Source of the DNA: Monosporascus cannonballus
Lineage: Eukaryota; Ascomycota; Sordariomycetes; Xylariales
Assembly (NCBI GenBank): GCA_004154925.1
Contig: QJNS01000035.1
Location: 66,899-130,898 of the forward strand
DNA: 64,000 bases
Direction of reading: 5' to 3'
The notes under the pieces: model-generated
Databases searched by the model: none
Seen by the model: only the letters and a program-made list of their open reading frames with translations
Told to the model about the DNA's origin: nothing
Shown here: positions 60,841-64,000 of the stretch, piece by piece
Layout of the letters: each line of letters starts with the position of its first letter
How positions within the stretch are numbered: position 1 is the first letter of the stretch
Position numbers and translations under genes: made by a program

Positions 60841-62190
60841 CGGTAACGAACGATATCTTTTACCATTTATTCTTTTTATTTTTTATCAGGTCCGGTAACG
60901 TTATCTAGATATCGCCCGGTTCTCGGTTATATTACGATTTTAGCAAAGATATTAAAAATATATTATATATCCGATAATATTTAGTACAAAAATATTTTTC
61001 ACATTTGAGAATTTATTCGCTTTTTATTATAACTTGGACATAAATAAGTATTAACTTTCTAGTTTTAAGCTTCAAGTTTTTGGTTAAAAAATTTACTTAT
61101 TATCTTAATTGAAATTTTATAAGCGTATAGCGTTAATTATAATAGTTTTTTTTTGAGCTGCCATTATATTTTTTTAATGTTTATATATTGTTCGACAAAT
61201 AGCCGTTATTCTTTTTTAAAACGTTTCTTAATTTCTTATATTTATCCTTTAAACTTTTATAGAAGATATTTTATTATCTTTGAATAATATTTCTAAAGGG
61301 CTTTAAACGGAAAGCGGCCGATAAATACGTTTCGCGTATTATTATATACGAAATCTATATTTCGTAACAGCTTTATTTAAATATCTTAATGCTTATTAAT
61401 ATAATTACGGAAATAATAGTTTATGATCTAATAAGTACGTTTTATTTATCTATCGGTTTGCCAATAATCATTGATTAATATTTGTTATATTATATTATTT
61501 TATTTTATTTTATGTAATCTTTTGCAAAATTCCACCTAGAATTCGTTCGTTAACAGTTTATTTTCATTGCTTCTAATTCCGGTTGGCGCATCGAATTTAC
61601 ATTTAATTTCGTCGTAAAATAATTAAAGCCATTTAGTTACGGTTAAGGTTTTAATTATAAAGATAAATAATTTTAATTTCGTAAAAGAGTTGACGATTAC
61701 TAGGATTACCTCGTATTTTAACCCGTTTGCACTTAGGTTTTTAAAAAGTTTCGTAATAAAATTTAACGAAACTTTTTGAAAAAGTTATCTAGATAACGGC
61801 AGAGGTTATAATTATTCATATAGTTTATGGCGTAACTCTATTATACCTTAATAATTCGGATATTATTTGGTATATTTTCGGATATCGTTCCCTATATTTT
61901 CTAATAAAACTTTTTAGTTATTAATTTTAACGTACGGATATATCTTATCTATTTTGTCTTTGAAATATTATAGTATTAATTAATAGTTTTTGCAAAACGC
62001 CTTATATCGGAAATACGAATTTATCTTAATAATATAAAACCTTATTTAGGTCCAGAAAATATCCCTTTTTTATACCGGCTTGGCATTTAGCTATTCGTAT
62101 CAACTTTATAATATTTAGATCTTTGATTTGTGTTACGGCGCTGTATATCTCCTCGGTTTCTAGAAGGTATTCTATTGTTGTACAAGGAAG
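60760..62190 (-). pseudogene. Ty3/Gypsy integrase-chromodomain remnant
   Basis: Minus-strand reading from about 62190: IEYLLETEEIYSAVTQIKDL, a spacer resembling the HHCC region (KVLYY.DKFVFPI.GVL), then the catalytic core LKYEVILVIVNSFTKLKLF, KTLTVTKWL.LFYDEI, CKFDAPTGI.S at about 61500-61700, and SPLEILF near 61310. A chromodomain at about 60770-60900 (MVKDIVRYRDNREKREYLIK then a stop) closes it. Stops replace Trp and Gln. The element is cut off at about 62190, and its RT and gag are not visible in the window beyond that point. Confidence 0.78.
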
Positions 62191-62194
62191 AAAA

Positions 62195-62480
62195 AAGAGA
62201 GCTATTTAGCAAACGTGTAATGCTTGCGTATATATAGCGAAACGGCGGCTTAAATAAACCGCTTTGTTAATGACGTAAGAGTAGCCCTCTTTTCTTAAGG
62301 TAGTTATCTCTACTTTCATAAAAGAAAAAATGAAAAATATAAATGCCTTTTCCCGGATTCGAACCTTAGCTAGTTAATGGGGTATTAGGTGTTATAAAGC
62401 ATTATGGCGTTGATATAGCGTACGCGCGGTATAGTCGAAATGGGGCCGCGTTAATAGCCGAGTAACGAAATGTTATATAA
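62195..62480. other. Patch with a tRNA-like B box
   Basis: Slightly GC-richer sequence. GGTTCGAATCC on the minus strand (62355-62365) is an exact RNA polymerase III B-box/T-loop match followed by GGGAAAAGGCA. I could not fold a full cloverleaf: the T-stem partner does not pair. It may be a mutated tRNA gene or pseudogene, a SINE-like tRNA-derived repeat, or a primer-binding site. Confidence 0.3.
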
Positions 62481-64000
62481 AAAATATATAATGCCAGTTC
62501 CGGTACGAAAGTGGTAATATCGTCGTACGGGATATTATTAGCCCGATTGGATTTTGCCGCATATCTGTTTTTACCGTTTTCGCAATATAAATATTAAGTT
62601 TTCCCTTTAATTTTTGTTCCTTATTTTTTTATTATTTTTATAATGCTTTTTTGTTTTTTATTTTGTAATTCGTTTTTATTACCGTAATAATATTTTCCCG
62701 GCTTTATATTACTTACGTAAAGTCGGTTTACGCCAAACGGTTATATATAATTTATTTTAAATATATTTTTTAAAATTATAATTCCGATATTAAAAACCTT
62801 TTTCGGTTATTATTTTATATTAGCTATAATAACAAAATATATATTTTGCATTAAACGCCAAAAGGTATATTAATTAATAAATTATACGTATAATAATATT
62901 AACGTTATGCTTACGGGGTATTATTATTATGTTAACGTTTTAATATATAACCGGCGAAAAACGTCGAGGGCGATTTCCTAAACTTAAATACCTTTTTCCA
63001 TTAAATAGATTTTTATTTTAACGTTAACCTCGACGACGATAACGAGCCGATCCTCGACGATAACGGGAACGAGATGTACTTATATTTTGACGATTTTCGT
63101 CAAGAATTTTACAAAGCGGTATTCCGATTTTATACCGTTTTTAAAACGGCCGAAAAAATTTACCGTATTACGTTCGGTATAACGGACGTTAAAAAATTAA
63201 TATTATTTTTTAGTTATAGTTATGCATTTAATATTATGTATAAAAAGGCAAAATTAATTACTTTACGTAAGTAACCGCCAAATAGGCCTTAATATAAATT
63301 TATAATTCCTATTTTAGGGATAATATCGTAAATATATCGAAATATATATTTCGTAATAATACGATATTAATTTTCTGGTAATAAAGCAATAATTAAATTA
63401 CTGCTTAAAAAAAGTAATCAAATATTTTTTAGTTACTGGTGACGAAAAATATTAATTATAAACGTAGATTAAATACGTTTTCGATAATAAAATATAAGTT
63501 ATTATATTTGTAATTTTAGTTTCGATTAGGCGGATATTAATATTATAATATTTTCTTTGCGTTTTAACCATTTTAAATTATTACATTATTATTTTAAAAC
63601 CGTATTTTTTAAAATTAAGTTATTTTATATTACGTAATCGTTATAATAATATACCGCTATTTAATTGTTAATTCTCAGAATTTGATTATTTATAATATTA
63701 ATGGAATTAATGCTTATTTTTATTAATTTTCATATAATATAGATTTTATCGTAACGGTATTACGGTATCGCTTTAATAAAATATATATATTTTTTGCGTA
63801 TATTTCGAATTATCTCTTATTATTATTTTAATAATATGTGGTATTAATCGGGTGGTTTAAATTTATTAAAATTATTTTTTAAAATTCCTAACCATTTCTT
63901 CATTAAGGCAGTATAATTTTAATTATTTTACCTTATATTTCAAGCTATTTGTAACATTTTTAAAACTTAAGATTTTCTTAGAATATCTTTTTAATATTTT
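62481..64000. other. AT-rich block to the window end
   Basis: RIP-like DNA. The plus-strand stretch at about 63015-63274 is unusually open: an acidic run (LDDDNEPILDDNGNEMYLYF) then FRQEFYKAVFRFYTVFKTAEKIYRITF, ending at 63272-63274. It may be a piece of a dead element's gag or transposase. No family recognised. Confidence 0.4.

Noticed and set aside
31800..64000. AT-rich half as mitochondrial DNA or a contaminant
   Set aside because: LTRs, TIRs with TA duplications and RIP-type transitions identify nuclear fungal transposons. No mitochondrial genes are present.
1..64000. CRISPR array, prophage or bacterial operon
   Set aside because: Spliced genes and fungal families throughout. No regularly spaced short repeats were seen.

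Overview
The window is nuclear DNA of a filamentous ascomycete (Pezizomycotina, most likely a Sordariomycete). The evidence is the short GT-AG introns with CTRAY branch sites, a set of recognisable fungal proteins (AcuK/ERT1-type regulator, riboflavin kinase, GPI-anchored Cys-rich protein, hybrid histidine kinase, RGG-rich Argonaute), and a sharply bounded AT-rich half with the mutation pattern of repeat-induced point mutation (RIP). I cannot name the species.

Positions 1-31.7 kb are gene-bearing but sparse. In order: the 3' part of a GH5 exo-beta-1,3-glucanase (+); about 6.5 kb with no gene that I can support, containing an assembly gap in a G-run; a Zn2Cys6-PAS regulator of gluconeogenesis (+, 3 exons); riboflavin kinase (-, 2 exons); a 299-residue protein with a possible MazF/PemK-like fold (+, 3 exons); two decayed Ty3/Gypsy fragments; a Cys-rich GPI-anchored surface protein (-); a hybrid histidine kinase (+, 3 exons); and Argonaute (-, 5 exons). 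Neighbouring genes are convergent or divergent with long spacers, and nothing suggests a biosynthetic cluster. Three introns of 171, 168 and 166 bp, two in the MazF-like gene and one in the histidine kinase gene, share sequence along their whole length. They look like introner-like elements and are the most interesting signal in the window.

Positions 31.7-64 kb are an AT-rich transposon graveyard. A 1.83-kb Fot1/pogo-type DNA transposon (40-bp identical terminal inverted repeats, TA target duplication) was split by a 7.3-kb chromodomain-bearing Ty3/Gypsy element with 414-bp LTRs and a 5-bp target duplication. Further on lie a second Fot1-type element (1,865 bp, TA duplication), a direct duplication of about 2 kb that carries the 3' end of another chromodomain Gypsy element, and that element's integrase. 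All their genes are wrecked by stop codons, with C-to-T and G-to-A differences between repeat copies and CpA largely gone while CpG persists. The block from about 41.2 to 52.6 kb has the same base composition but I could not assign it. An apparently intact, slicer-competent Argonaute gene sits less than 2 kb from this RIP-inactivated island.
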